Below are positions 1-9,394 of a DNA stretch of 64,000 nt, piece by piece; the stretch's first letter is position 1, and the number at the start of each line of letters is the position of its first letter. Position numbers and translations under genes: made by a program. The DNA comes from Paramacrobiotus metropolitanus. Taxonomy: Eukaryota > Tardigrada > Eutardigrada > Parachela > Macrobiotidae. The notes beneath the pieces are model-generated. The model searched no databases, had not been told where the DNA came from, and was given only the letters and a program-made list of their open reading frames with translations. The stretch covers positions 1 through 64,000 of the forward strand of contig NW_026570293.1 of the NCBI RefSeq assembly GCF_019649055.1, given 5' to 3'.

Positions 1-200
1 AGTACGCGCTCAACGAGGTATTATTGTGGTCGGCGTTCTCTTATTGTCATGTTGTGGTTTTGCGGTATGTCGTCTTTCGCTAGTTTTGTCTCCGTACACA
101 ATCGCTGCTAACTTGTTTTCTCGCCATTCGTAACTTGCTTTGGTAAGTGTGTACCGTTTGCCTCGGTTTGGGCTCATTGTTGTATTTCTATTGTATGCAG

Positions 201-1003
201 ATGAAGAACATCTGAGTCGTGGTGGGATTCTATATGTCCCGTATGATCCTAATGCGCCGCGGCCGATTTATAAGACCAAACAGACGGCCCGTAAGCGTGC
301 GTCTTCGCCTGTATTTCCGCGAATGGCTGTGGCGGATACGCGGGGTGAGCATCAATTAGTTGTTACGGAGGCCTATTTTTCTGGCCTTAATCGCTTTCAT
401 CCCCGTTTTCCGGAGTTATATTTGTCTGCCTTTCTGTATACGCATGGATCTCTTATCAACCGTTATGATTTGTGCCAGATCACTCGCCGTTTACCCACAG
501 CTATTGCTTTAGAACTCCGACGGCAGTATCTTTATCTAAATCCTATTTTTGTTGCCTTGTTTCAAGAAATCGGCAACCGTCAGCGAGCTGATGCAGCTTC
601 GCGTCAAGCGGCTGTTATGACGGGAAATGTGGAACCTGCTGAACTAGAACCATCCACTTCTGCCGCCCCATATCATCTTCGTTCTCGTGGCCAAAAGCGC
701 AAGTATAAGGAGGTTTCACCGTCCCCGTCCTCACCGGAAAGCGAAGTCTCGGTTTCGGATGTAGACCTTGACAGTGACGATTCTCCCGCGGTGCTCTCTG
801 CTGATGAAAATGCGGACGATGAAGCCGACAGTGATGAAGAGAATCATATCGATGGATCCGATTTGGAGAACATGGACGTGGATCCCTTGCCGTCCATGCA
901 GCCAGTCGCTCTTGCTGTCCCAGCTATTGTCCATGAAGACTCGCCTGAATTTCCCGAACCGGCAAATTACGACCAACCGCAACCACATTCGGAGGAATTG
1001 TAA
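201..1003 (+). CDS. Unknown protein with acidic C-terminus (3' exon or partial gene)
   Basis: The frame is open to a TAA at 1001-1003, but no convincing initiator lies at its left end. A GTAAGT donor at 143 and a pyrimidine-rich AG acceptor ending at 200 suggest a 58-bp intron, so coding may enter from an upstream exon. The first in-frame ATG is at 323. The protein has a globular-looking half of about 150 residues, rich in Arg, Tyr and Leu, then a disordered tail with a basic KRKYKE patch and long Asp/Glu/Ser runs. That composition suits a nuclear or nucleic-acid-associated protein. I recognise no family. It lies about 0.5 kb upstream of an RGG-rich ORF on the same strand, so the two could be parts of one mobile element, but no enzyme domain supports that. 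Confidence 0.45.
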
Positions 1004-1358
1004 TTGCGGTATTGTCTTATCATTTTTCGTTATGATTTCTTCCTTTTTCTCGTATTGTGCTGACCTCTTTTGTTAATACATTTTCAATTGTATTTTGCAT
1101 TATCGAGGATGGAAGGAATTGTGTGCCTTATTTTCTTCAACTTTTATTTCTCCATTTTATACGCTTTGAGTCAATGAACTGGTCGTTGTACGTACTATGT
1201 AGTTGTGTAAGCGCCACTGCCGAATCTTCCGTTGTGCCTAGATTAGATCTGATCTCTTGATTAAGTTGAATTAAAAGGATATAGCGCGAAGCGCTGATTG
1301 GTCGTTTCTTTTACCTGTGGAATCTGCCGCACTTTAAATTTTCGCATCGACCGACAGG

Positions 1359-1365
1359 TATAAAA
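1359..1365 (+). promoter_or_regulatory. TATA box of the RGG-protein gene
   Basis: TATAAAA lies about 155 bp upstream of the ATG at 1519, which leaves room for a 5' UTR of about 125 nt. No ORF runs through it. It fits a core promoter, but no transcript data are available. Confidence 0.5.
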
Positions 1366-1518
1366 TCATTTGCGTGTAGCGTGCAGAAATCGGCATTGTG
1401 GATTTTTCGTTTCGGCCTTCTGGCGTGTCTGATTTTCAGTATCTGTAGACTGCGATTTTGACGTTTTTCTCCTTACATTCTTTAGCGTTAAAGGTCATTA
1501 GTTTTCTTTAGTTTGGGC

Positions 1519-2301
1519 ATGCCGCCTATTGATCCAAACCGTGCCTTTGATAAGTTGGTAGACGCCATTTTTCACTCGTCTTCCAACCAGCAGCAGAATA
1601 ATGCCGGTTATAATTACCGAGGAAGGGGTGGAGGCCGTGGCTCTTTCCGTGGCAACTTTCGTCCGTACGGCAGAGGAAATCATAGGAATTTTGGAGACAA
1701 TAATCTCCGTCGCGGAAACGATCACTGGCGTCGTAATGGCCGACATCTGGGCGCACCGGAGATTATTGAAATACCTGATGGAGCTCCTCACGCAGCTGCA
1801 CCAGTGGAAGCTCCCGCCGCAGACATGGAGGTTGATCTCCCGGGAAACCAAGCGCCGCATGCGCAGGATCCGATCCAAGGCAATGGAGCTGTGGTTGCAG
1901 GTCAGCCCCATGGTGTCGACCCTGCTGTCAATTTACCTGGCCCGCCAGCCCTGAATGTTATCCCTCCGGCTGTTATTCCGCCCCTGCAGGCCCAAGTTAA
2001 CGCTGAATTTCCGGGTTTGCCGCCGAATGTTGTACCGTTACCCGAAGTGCCGATTGTCCGTGATGCCCGTGACCGTTCTCCAGCTGATCGTCCACGCGCG
2101 CCGTCTGCGCCCTCCGGCCCCGTTGGTTCAGCTGAGCACAATTTTGTGCCTGGATATTTGGCTCAGCAGCAGCAGCGTGAATTGGATGCAGATCGTCGCC
2201 GCCAGATGGCTGCGGATGTTTCTCGCCGTTTGGATGCCGCTGCAGCATCTGGTTCTGGTATCACTGGATTGTTCTCATTGGCTCCTAATGCTGGCAAGTA
2301 A
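1519..2301 (+). CDS. Intronless RGG-box, Pro/Ala-rich protein of unknown function
   Basis: This 260-residue protein starts at the ATG at 1519; an upstream TTG in frame is not a plausible start. Residues 1-22 could form a short helix. Residues about 32-75 are an RGG/RG-rich tract typical of RNA-binding disordered regions. Then follow a long Pro/Ala/Val-rich stretch and a C-terminal Gln/Arg-rich segment likely to be helical (YLAQQQQRELDADRRRQ). The unit looks complete: TATA box at 1359 and AATAAA at 2648. No zinc knuckle or enzyme motif is visible. It could be a ribonucleoprotein component or the gag-like protein of an unrecognised element. I do not recognise the family. Confidence 0.55.
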   Translation: MPPIDPNRAFDKLVDAIFHSSSNQQQNNAGYNYRGRGGGRGSFRGNFRPYGRGNHRNFGDNNLRRGNDHWRRNGRHLGAPEIIEIPDGAPHAAAPVEAPAADMEVDLPGNQAPHAQDPIQGNGAVVAGQPHGVDPAVNLPGPPALNVIPPAVIPPLQAQVNAEFPGLPPNVVPLPEVPIVRDARDRSPADRPRAPSAPSGPVGSAEHNFVPGYLAQQQQRELDADRRRQMAADVSRRLDAAAASGSGITGLFSLAPNAGK

Positions 2302-2647
2302 CCTTGAATAACCTTTCGATGATCTGTTGTTGTTTCCTTTTGATCTCACCGGTATTACTGGTTATTGTTCTGTTTTGTATATCACTTTAATGCATTGGAG
2401 CTGCATTACCTTCCGTTGTTGTTGCTCTTTTATTGGTTTCTACCTTCGTGTTGGTTGACCCATATTATGCACTTATGATCTTTATGCCTAGCTTGTTTGT
2501 TATTGTTGACAGTTGTTACTGGATGATGTAGTACTCGAGAATTCGTAAGAATACTACTCGTTGCTTGGTTCAGTCCTTGTGCTCGTTTAATGCATAATTT
2601 TACAAAATCGCACACAATTACATTTTAAGATTTTAGATTTCACAATC

Positions 2648-2653
2648 AATAAA
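2648..2653 (+). terminator. Polyadenylation signal AATAAA
   Basis: A canonical AATAAA about 345 bp after the stop at 2301, in AT-rich sequence. It is the probable 3' end of the RGG-protein transcript. Confidence 0.45.
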
Positions 2654-2967
2654 GCTTTATGCCGTACGCTATACATATAGTCACACCATCTAAAAACGGC
2701 ACATGCAGTATCAGTAATTCATAGTTCCGCCTTCCTGGATCCTTTGGACCTCCGCCCTGCCAAACCCGTGGACTTCCGGATGCCTTTTCGCCAAGGATTC
2801 CACACACTAACTCATTCGGAATCGCGGCGTACAGTCATATCGGGCATCGGATGGACACGTGGATTGAGCGGTGGATCGGGATCGGGATGGATGGAAGTGC
2901 ACAATCGCACTGGGATGTTGCGGGATGGATTGTTTATATTGGCACGGCCAAGCATCGTTCGTGGGGG

Positions 2968-3551
2968 TGACGTGTGGGAGTAGGATCACACGCCGGGATG
3001 TACGTACGGATGCTGACTGTCCGCCTTCCACCTGCAACATAATGAATAATCTAGTCAATCTCCACTGTGATTTGCTGTTCTCTTTTACTAGCGGTGTATA
3101 TGATGTCATAACGCGAAGTCTATATAAGTCGGAGTTGTCACTAATATCGGCAGCAGTCACTGATCAGTAGTCTGAGATTTACTTCTGAGACTGTTTTCTA
3201 ATTACGATTTCCCTGCGTTGTGAACTGTGGTGTGAATTGGATAAAGAGGCAGCAATACTTGTTCCTTCTGATGTACATGATCGTTCCCGGATTATTGCAT
3301 AGAATACAGGTTTGCTCGTGACACAATCGTCCTAGCTCTTGCCGATCCTCACAGGACTTGCGACCGGAAGTTGTGGTTGGAGTGTTCCTGCTTAGGGATT
3401 CCTGATTCGTGTTCCTGACTCGCTCGTTGTTTCCGCCATAAGGATCTGTTACAGTTTGAGAGTACGAGTGCCTACCGACTGAGCATTACAGGCGTGGAAG
3501 AGTAAAGATGGTTCATGGAGCCCTAACCGGCGTGAACGCTTATACACGACA
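2968..3551 (+). repeat. LTR of a TGACGTG...ACACGACA retrotransposon family (copy 1)
   Basis: This segment matches, in opposite orientation, the solo LTR at 47573-48123 over essentially its whole length. Both begin TGACGTGTGGGAGTAGG and end TATACACGACA. An internal TATA box (TCTATATAAG near 3120-3129) fits an LTR promoter. Flanks do not show a target duplication (GGGGG on the left, AGTGT on the right), so this may be the 5' LTR of a truncated element instead of a solo LTR. The gag-like ORF starting at 3741 would then be internal sequence. Confidence 0.75.
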
Positions 3552-3740
3552 AGTGTTAAGATGCACAGGTTTGACTACCCGCACAAAATCTGGAACTAAG
3601 AAACTGTTTGACTTGCACAGAGCCGTTGTAGCCATCTGCAATGCTGGTTGCTTGTAAGAAGGAACACACAGCCGGTCTTTGACATTAAGCGCTGATTCGA
3701 CGGCTTGGTTCCAGAATGGTTGGGATTCCCTCTATTCAGT

Positions 3741-3968
3741 ATGTCGGAGACAGTTCAAGCAGAATCATCTAGTAGGGGATTACCGGATAGCCTACTTCTG
3801 GGCGAGCAGAAACGGAAACTACCGGATAGCCGACTTCTGGGCGAGCAGAAACGGAAACTGAATGCCAAACACACTCTAAACCTGATATTCCTCTCATCTA
3901 CAATGAAACTATGGACATTACAGGGATTTCAGTCCGAGCCGTTGCTGGACAGCAAGGTGGTATTGTGA
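3741..3968 (+). CDS. Short ORF, possible N-terminus of a retrotransposon gag
   Basis: An ATG-initiated 75-codon ORF lies 190 bp downstream of the LTR ending at 3551, where a gag start would be expected. It begins MSETVQAESSS, then repeats a 13-residue unit (LPDSLLLGEQKRK / LPDSRLLGEQKRK). No zinc knuckle or other domain follows and the reading frame soon closes, so the element, if that is what it is, is truncated. A small host exon is also possible. Confidence 0.25.
   Translation: MSETVQAESSSRGLPDSLLLGEQKRKLPDSRLLGEQKRKLNAKHTLNLIFLSSTMKLWTLQGFQSEPLLDSKVVL
3781..3858 (+). repeat. Two-copy 39-bp tandem repeat
   Basis: Units 3781-3819 and 3820-3858 differ at one base (T/G at unit position 13). 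The 39-bp period keeps the reading frame (13 codons) of the ORF starting at 3741. Confidence 0.85.
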
Positions 3969-5178
3969 ATAATGTGGTTCTTTATCTCCTATATTTTTAT
4001 TAGCCCATGCCAGACACATGTCACTAATCACCTAACCAAAAACTGTCGATTTTCCTTTACCAGGCTCCGAGGCGATAATGCACACAGGCATTGCGCCCGC
4101 AGTCTGAACTTACTTATTAATCTACAGTAATCATCTATTCAAGCCGCGCTCGATATAGACGCCAGAATTTATTGTTCGTGAAGTCTGTGAATTACGGAAC
4201 AAAATCAGCCTAACAAAAAAATGATATTCTTTTATCAACACCATCCAGAATGCCCTCGACAAAGTCACGTGGAATAAATTGACTTTTTCGAGCAGTCAGG
4301 TTTCAAATATTCCCTGCAGTGAACACTGAACAGCTCAAATATAAATTACCGTTTAATTTCATGTAGCTTACTGCGGCCCACGGTCGAGAGTAGACTTAAT
4401 TTTGACTTCCGTTGTGCGATGCATTATAATAAACGGATTCAGCTCGCACATCAGTTCCAGCTTAAGGTTCAAGGTTTAATGCTTAGTGTCATACGTAGCG
4501 TTATACGTAATGCTTAGTGTTATACGTAGCGTTGCTTGAGCTTTTTGTCCACGTAGAAGCTCTGACCAGTTGTAGTGTGCGAGGTCAGCGTATAGTAGTT
4601 TATATGTTTCAAAATTTGCAGTACCACACATTACACACACACTTACTTACTTACTTAGCACATTGGTGCAAAATGCACATCATGCACGGCACAGCAATGC
4701 GGAATTTAGCAGCTACGGCTGACTACAAAAAATTCAAATCATTACCATCAACAAGTATGCTTTTGCCCGGCAAAATGACCAACGCTGTTCCCGATTTAAG
4801 CCGTTAATCATAGCCACACTAATGGCCGCTTTAAGTAAGTCGTAGATGTGCTCTCTCCTAACGCCTGTCCAAGAAACCGTTCAAAAAAATGACTATCTCG
4901 TTTGTTCCTCCAAATGTTTCACCGGTATGTGACGAAACACCACTTAATGTTCTCAGCACGCGTTATTGTCGTTGTCGCGTTATTGTCGTTATCCGTCGCA
5001 TATCAACCGGTCCGTTATTCAGAACAGAAACACTCCAGCACGTGCCGTTGCCAGTGTGGAATATGGCGCGAAAATCGTTCCGTGCCGACTCAACTCTTCA
5101 TTGCGATACCAGCCGTACCGCGAATAACGGCGCTACTTCATTCCGCGCGCGCCTGCAACCTTGCGCATTAATATCGGA
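3969..5178. other. Gene-less stretch with minor repeats
   Basis: No coding sequence is supported here. A 31-bp unit (AATGCTTAGTGTYATACGTAGCG...) occurs twice starting at 4478 and 4509. A short ACTT microsatellite lies at about 4645-4658. The ORFs that overlap 4889-5500 are antisense to the GPCR's last exon. Confidence 0.5.
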
Positions 5179-7074
5179 TCAGAAGCCGTGCACGGATGCC
5201 AAGACGCTAATCCGATTAGGATGCAGCTGCTCGTCCAGCCGATCCTGCTCAGCGCCGGCCATGGACGAGCTGTCGCTGGAGCGCAGTCCCACGCTGCCAC
5301 TACCTGCGGAGTAGGGTGGGGGTGGACCAATGTATACGCCGCTGGTGTGGAAGACCGTGGATTCGGTATAGTTGAGAGTGTGAGCCGGTGGCGGTCCCAG
5401 CGGGGCCACCGCGCGCTGTGGGCGGCGGCAGCTGCGACATCCCGGCATCTGCTTAAACAGGCTGTATACGCCCTCACGTAGTTCGTTGTTGACAAGTAGA
5501 TACACCAGGAAACTGCTCATGATCCCTGCAAGATGTTTATTAATCATTTGATGATGCCAAAGCGCAGACGCAAACCAGCTGCTTTTGAACAAATATTGAG
5601 CGCCTTCATGCATATTTTACATATGTACCCAGTACCGGCATTTATATCACGTCGGCAACGTGAACTTTAATCTTGACGTTCAGCTCAGCGCCTTAATAGT
5701 TAATCCCTTTCGATTAAATTAGATTATTAGAGCATTAGAGTAGTGCTATGGAGGCTGCCTAACATAGAACGCGTTTTAATGTGCCAAAATTTGGATTACT
5801 GTTCTACCTTCTTGAAACCTTGACGGCACATAAAATTAGTGAAAAGAAGGTTCTGAACTGCAAATTTGTTCTTTGTTACATAAATAAAAAGATCATAGGA
5901 CAGCGAATCATATCACTGCATAGATATATATTTATTATGTAAACGGAAAACGTTGAAACTTTAGCCCATACCGAACCAAGTTAAAAGGTACAGCGCCGGT
6001 CCAAGATTCTCCGCCAGATCATTCGTAATACTCCCCGGTATAAACGTCCAGATTGTATTGGGTAAGAAACAAGCCATGAAATAGCCGCTGACAATGGCTG
6101 TCCGCTTGGCCAACACCAATTCCAGTCCCAGCTGGCGTGCGAAGCGCAGCGAACGCGATTTCGTTTTGTGCTCTTTGGCAGCGGCCAGCCGCATCACCCG
6201 TACCTAATGCGTTCAATTTCAACACTTTAGACCCGGTTTTAAAATGATTTGACATTAAAGCTGAAACGTAAGGCAACATTATAGGTGCACAAATTTTTTT
6301 CGAAATTTACTGTTTTTTCCAACGGAAATGGCTAAATTTTGAAATTCTTTTTTATATTTAAATATCGAAAAACATTTCAATTGAAAAAATAATACTATAA
6401 ATTATTTCCACCCAAAAAGCTGGCTTTATCCTGGAAAAGTTTCTTTGGTTTGCCGTTGTATTTTTAATCCCGAAAATCTGGTCTCAGTGTAATCCTACCT
6501 GCCACATAATGAGCCCGTATCCCAGCACAATCACCACCAACGGCAGCACAATAAACACAATCCGATAGAAAACAACAAAGGGGTACTGCACCGCTTCCCA
6601 CTGACAGCGCGCGATACCCCGGTTGAACCCGTAGGACGCGCCCACCTGGAAGAACGGCAGAGTAAAGACGACGGCGGGAAATAACCACGTGACCGCCACC
6701 AAGGCTTGTCCGACGCGGTTTTCCAGCTGGTGGCTAACCCGGCTGACGTAATGGATTGCCAATAAACGAGCAATTGGAATAGCGGCGTGGATGAGGCAGT
6801 GGACGAAGGTCATGGTGATGGTCAGAAAGGCGAAGAAACGGCAGCTGCCGGCGCCCAGATCCCAGCGATGGGTGATGTGGGAGAAGGCGGTCGGCGGCAT
6901 GGCCAGGGAGGAGTAGACGGCACCGAGGATGAACATGCTGAGGAGCAGCCGGTTGGTGGGGGTCAGGCACATGCGGCTGTGCAGCATGGCGCAGATCATC
7001 AAGCTGTTCCCGACGAAACCCACCACCATCAGCGGGATCAAGATGTACCCGAAGACTTCGTACACCACCGCCAT
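5179..7074 (-). CDS. Class A (rhodopsin-like) G-protein-coupled receptor, three exons
   Basis: The exons are 7074-6499, 6203-5972 and 5525-5179. Phases 0 and 1 agree and the total is 1155 nt (384 aa). Exon 1 carries TM1 with a GNS motif, TM2, TM3 starting after a Cys (GAGSCRFF), TM4, an ECL2 Cys (RGIARCQW) and TM5. Exon 2 (VRVMRLAAAKEHK...) holds the basic third intracellular loop, TM6 with FLPNTIW, and the start of TM7. Exon 3 completes TM7 and gives a long tail rich in Pro, Ser and Cys, with a CRSCRR palmitoylation-like site. Introns are 295 and 446 bp. The D/ERY position reads ARLLA, and the NPxxY region reads GIMSSFLVY. Seven-TM receptors signal through heterotrimeric G proteins at the plasma membrane, but no ligand can be assigned; it resembles invertebrate orphan or chemosensory-type receptors. 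The N-terminus before TM1 is only about 10 residues, so an upstream exon may exist. Confidence 0.85.
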
Positions 7075-8890
7075 ATCTCAGAGACGATAATGGACTTCCA
7101 TCGGTTGAGCTTGACACTAGTATGACACGACGAGGAGGCACGATCGAGGCATGGCATAAGTAGAATGGTGTGATACAGATATCAGCAAAATCAGAATGCA
7201 GCAGAAAGTTTCGTAAATCAAGCTGTCATGATTGTGCTAATATCTTCGAACTGTTGAGCTTCACTCCAGTTTGGCACGGCGAGAAAGCACGATCGAGGCG
7301 CAGCATAAGTGGGAGCAGCAGTACGCTTCGAACACTTAAACGCCGCTTTAAAAGCGGTATGATTTTTTTAATATAAGATTGTACCAGAGATGGTCGATCA
7401 TGTTCCTCCATTTAATAACACAAAGTCAAGGAGAGAAACTTCCCCATGGAATGGTGCAATGCAGGCCGGCAGGCCAGGCATTACATCTTTGCCAGCGTGA
7501 GCGGCGCAGTGCCCGCCTTTTCCCGGCGGATTAACCTTTCAAAGACGAGAAAGCTGCCACGCGTGGAACGTACTGGAAACCCGGCGAATTGTCTCGACAA
7601 ACGATCGAATTAGCCGGCCGCTGCAAGCGCAGCCGATGGAGGATTAGCGGCAACGTAATCCAGTGGATTTCTGCCTGGTTGCCGGCACCCCGAGGGTCAC
7701 GGGCTTAGCCGCCTCCGCGCGCCGCGGTGCGCACGCAGGCGCCACAGCCTTGATTTTTTGCCAGCTTGTTAATCCCCCGCACAGCAGGTCTTCCTTGTTC
7801 ATTATTTATGCTCTGAGCAAGGTGAGCTTAATAAGTATATTTCTCTACGCTGCTGCGCCCAGTTGTATCTCGCGGGATTACGTCTGTATATGCATGAACC
7901 GAATAACCAAGCGACAAGTGATAAAAAAATGACGATTGCAGTGTGCACGATAGCGCTGTTTACGGTTTCCACCAGCTGCATGCTGATGCAGTGGGCGGCA
8001 AAATGCAGACAATCGCCAAATACCACCATGACCTTTATTGGCGGTATTACGCAATGAGACCGTCAAGGCATGTGCTGTTGTCCTTTGGCGGTCACGGGTA
8101 AAGGCTGCGTTTGACTCATTGCGCAACGCGAGCTGTTGTACGACAGCCGCATAAAATGTGCAGCGTAACGGATTAACGTTTCATTCGGCAGACGCTAGCT
8201 ATAGTTGTCAGAAAATCGCGCATGCACTGGTTGGTACTGGTAGATACTACTATTTAATACTGTAGTCTATTACGTATTATACGGTACGTACTTGGCTGTG
8301 CGCATAGCGCTAGATCAATAATCAAAGAAACAGTAATAAATTAAAAATGATTTGATTTAAAATTTAATTTGACGCAGCGTAACACCAATTGTAATTGTAA
8401 TAACATCACGTATCTCACAAATTCGTCCTGAGCCACACGAAACGAAATTCGTACTAAACCACGTATCTCACAAATTCGTCCTAAACCACACCCATTCACG
8501 AGAGGAATCGTGCTTGAAAATTCTGCATTCTAATACGATCGAAAGTAAGGTATATTCGCCCGTTGAACTCACTAACTTATTAACACTGGCTAAAATATCT
8601 ATCGAAGCTGTGGATGTATAAGTACATAATGTTATACAAACACAAACATCAACCTGCTTTCACCCCGCATTGCTCTAGGGTGGGGAGTTGCGGAGCAGAC
8701 AGGATAACATAGTTACTTCGGGATTTGCCTTTCATTTTGCACAACAGTTGAATTTCCGGAGGTACACTGTACTTTATTGATATGGATTTTCCCAAATTGA
8801 CGCACAATTGTACCCACAAAGATAAAAGTGGGCTCATCTGCATAAAAGTGCATATATGTAGCTAATGTAGGTGCTTTGATAGTCGCATGT
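7075..8890. other. Upstream flank of the GPCR, no gene seen
   Basis: No convincing ORF. Two imperfect copies of a 60-bp segment containing GCACGATCGAGGC lie at about 7106-7165 and 7254-7314, upstream of the GPCR start. A second direct repeat (ACGTATCTCACAAATTCGTCCT) occurs at about 8409 and 8461. The 7.45-7.78 kb part is GC-richer than its surroundings. Confidence 0.4.
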
Positions 8891-8997
8891 TATTGATTAT
8901 AATTTACCGGTTTCACTTCCTTTGGGGAATCTCCGGCGGCAACCGTTCCCTGCCGGAAGGTGGTTAGGCACAGTTTGCCCTGTTATTTTGGTACACT
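8891..8997 (-). pseudogene. SLC16 last-exon pseudogene, 3' half (split by Ty3 element)
   Basis: The sequence matches the end of the terminal exon of the SLC16 gene at 50655-50750, including the region around its stop codon (ATTGATTAYAATTTRCCGGTTTC...). Small indels shift the frame. The match stops at ...GGTACACT, exactly where the retroelement LTR begins, and resumes at 15364. The intact paralogue shows what the uninterrupted site looked like. Confidence 0.85.
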
Positions 8998-9250
8998 TAA
9001 TATATGATCGTTTCTCCTACACTATACGTAACGGAGAATACCGCCAAATCCCATCAATGATCTTTACTGTAGCCGCACACGATAGATAATGATTCGCTCA
9101 ATCACAACTTCATCATGGCGCTGAGAAATCAGCATAGAAAACAGACGTCTTTAGACACAGATAGCTACGTGAAGATAGTTCACAACAATTGCATAAACGC
9201 CGGATTACGCCGGTGAGCAACACTGTATACATGACTATGCGTCACACAGC
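8998..9250 (-). repeat. 3' LTR of the Ty3/gypsy element
   Basis: It appears identical to 15111-15363. The 253-bp limits follow from where the two copies diverge and from the ACACT target duplication. On the element's strand it starts GCTGTGTGACGC and ends CATATATTA, so the termini are not the usual TG...CA, although TG lies two bases in. Confidence 0.9.
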
Positions 9251-9262
9251 ACTCCCGTTCTT
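9251..9262 (-). other. Polypurine tract
   Basis: On the minus strand the bases just before the 3' LTR read AAGAACGGGAGT, purine-rich as expected for the plus-strand primer. Confidence 0.5.
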
Positions 9263-9394
9263 AAGTTTGAAGCACGGCGAAAACCAATCACTTTGAGAAA
9301 CGGAACATAACTTGAACGATTGGATGACCGTAATGAAGGAAAACGCTATATAAAAATTACATGAAAGAAGAGGTGCAAGCGTTAAGGCAAGGCA

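Noticed and set aside
5133-5495. Long ORFs on both strands over the GPCR tail
   Set aside because: They are shadows of exon 3; only the frame that continues TM7 in phase is coherent.
6787-7125. 112-codon plus-strand ORF opposite GPCR exon 1
   Set aside because: It is antisense to clear TM1-TM3 coding sequence and has a composition typical of a shadow frame.
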